A stretch of DNA of 18,115 nucleotides from Candidatus Gallimonas intestinigallinarum (GTDB lineage: Bacteria > Bacillota_A > Clostridia > Christensenellales > Borkfalkiaceae). Where the stretch lies: NCBI GenBank assembly GCA_019116405.1, contig DXBS01000075.1:1-18115 (forward strand). Reading direction: 5' to 3'. The translations under genes and the position numbers were made by a program. Positions 17,532 to 18,115 of this stretch are shown here, piece after piece. The notes under the pieces were generated by a model, which made no database searches, was not told the DNA's origin, and saw only the letters and a program-made list of their open reading frames with translations. Numbering within the stretch: position 1 is the stretch's first letter; each line of letters starts with the position of its first letter.

Positions 17532-18115
17532 TTACAAACTCTGCACGAAGATATTGCGGATATCTTCCTTGGTCAGCACCTTATAGCCGCCCTGCATGAC
17601 GAGCGTGCTCTCGACGAGCCCGTCCACCATCTCCGGCGTGGCGCCGAGGTCGGTAATGTTCATGACGAGCCCGATGGACTTCATCCACGCCTCCATTTTT
17701 GTCAGCCCCTCGCTTGCAACGGCCTCCTGCGACTTGCCCGCGGGATCGACGCCCCAGACCGCGACCGCATAGCGCGCGAACTTGGCAAGCCCGTAGGGCA
17801 TGATGAGGCGGTAATAGGGCATGGAGACGGCGGCAAGCGTCATACCGTGCGTCGCGTCCGTGTGCGCGCCCACCGCCTGACCGAGCATGTGCACTTCCCA
17901 GTCGGTATCCTTGCCCTTGGCGATGAAGGTATTGAGCGCCCAGGTCGCCGTCCACATGATATTGCTGCGCGCCTCGTAGTCGGCAGGATCTTTCACCGCG
18001 ATGCGGCTGGAATGGATGACCGAGCGCATCAGCCCCTCCGAAAGGTAGTCGCTGGTGTTGTCGTCCGTGCCCGAGAAGTACTGCTCGCAAATATGGTTGA
18101 AGATATCGTAGATGC
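17532..18115 (-). CDS. Iron-containing alcohol dehydrogenase, C-terminal part (cut by window edge)
   Basis: The last 193 residues of a group III (iron-dependent) alcohol dehydrogenase of the BDH/YqhD type, an NAD(P)H-dependent enzyme reducing aldehydes. The frame is open to the window edge, upstream of an internal Met at 18029, with residues such as IYDIFNHICEQYFSG continuing the domain. The metal-ligand histidine region HTDATHGMTLA (two His of the usual ligand set) and the preceding MLGQAVGAH helix are intact, and the remaining all-helical domain has a normal C-terminus (IRNIFVQSL). Clostridial butanol dehydrogenases are close in style. The start and N-terminal Rossmann-like half lie outside the window. 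Confidence 0.92.
   Translation of the reverse strand, partial: IYDIFNHICEQYFSGTDDNTSDYLSEGLMRSVIHSSRIAVKDPADYEARSNIMWTATWALNTFIAKGKDTDWEVHMLGQAVGAHTDATHGMTLAAVSMPYYRLIMPYGLAKFARYAVAVWGVDPAGKSQEAVASEGLTKMEAWMKSIGLVMNITDLGATPEMVDGLVESTLVMQGGYKVLTKEDIRNIFVQSL

Overview
The window (GC-rich, roughly mid-to-upper fifties percent by eye) looks like the chromosome of a Gram-positive, probably anaerobic Clostridia-type Bacillota. Supporting signs are a T-box riboswitch in front of ileS, a 6S RNA of Gram-positive type, clean TTGACA-17-TATAAT promoters, GGAGG ribosome binding sites, a BspA-type leucine-rich-repeat lipoprotein, an iron-dependent alcohol dehydrogenase and a TraX-family membrane protein. 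The species cannot be named from the sequence alone.

Layout. Positions 1-600 hold the 5' end of ileS (minus strand) and its complete T-box leader and promoter. A small two-helix membrane protein (613-906) follows. Next is a repeat-bearing stretch (984-1276) in which the 3' end of a small heavy-metal-associated-domain gene (1214-1438, minus) is present twice around a hairpin-rich element. A pyridoxal/pyridoxamine kinase (1611-2411, plus) is followed by the remnant of a translationally coupled HD-hydrolase-like gene and by a 6S RNA gene (about 2584-2766) with its own promoter and terminator. A leucine-rich-repeat lipoprotein (2923-4404, plus) converges on a minus-strand operon, pfk-ppx-ppk1 (9002 down to 4503). 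In that operon the phosphofructokinase has mixed ATP/PPi active-site features, and the exopolyphosphatase carries a long histone-H1-like tail with two AT-hook motifs.

metK (9131-10297, minus) and a PflX-like radical SAM protein (10393-11244, plus) diverge from a 95-bp region with back-to-back promoters. An ABC-F ATPase (11433-13295, plus) converges on a small heat-shock protein (13361-13780, minus), which diverges from a short-chain dehydrogenase (13898-14674, plus). That in turn converges on a calcineurin-like phosphoesterase (14770-15456, minus). A 70-aa Cro/CI-type regulator (15531-15743, minus) and an AT-rich 80-aa orphan with two SHOCT-like helical hairpins (15829-16071, plus) are divergently transcribed across a pair of matching palindromes, and they look like a small acquired module. 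The window ends with a minus-strand group: iron alcohol dehydrogenase (partial), iron-sulfur flavoprotein-like protein, and TraX-family membrane protein.

The main observations are: (1) five genes (the HMA protein, metK, the radical SAM protein, the phosphoesterase and the XRE regulator) have a -10 box only 6-9 nt upstream of the start codon, so their mRNAs should be leaderless or nearly so, while their neighbours use normal ribosome binding sites; (2) a glycolysis/polyphosphate operon contains an exopolyphosphatase with a DNA-binding-like tail; (3) the XRE/SHOCT palindrome-controlled pair.
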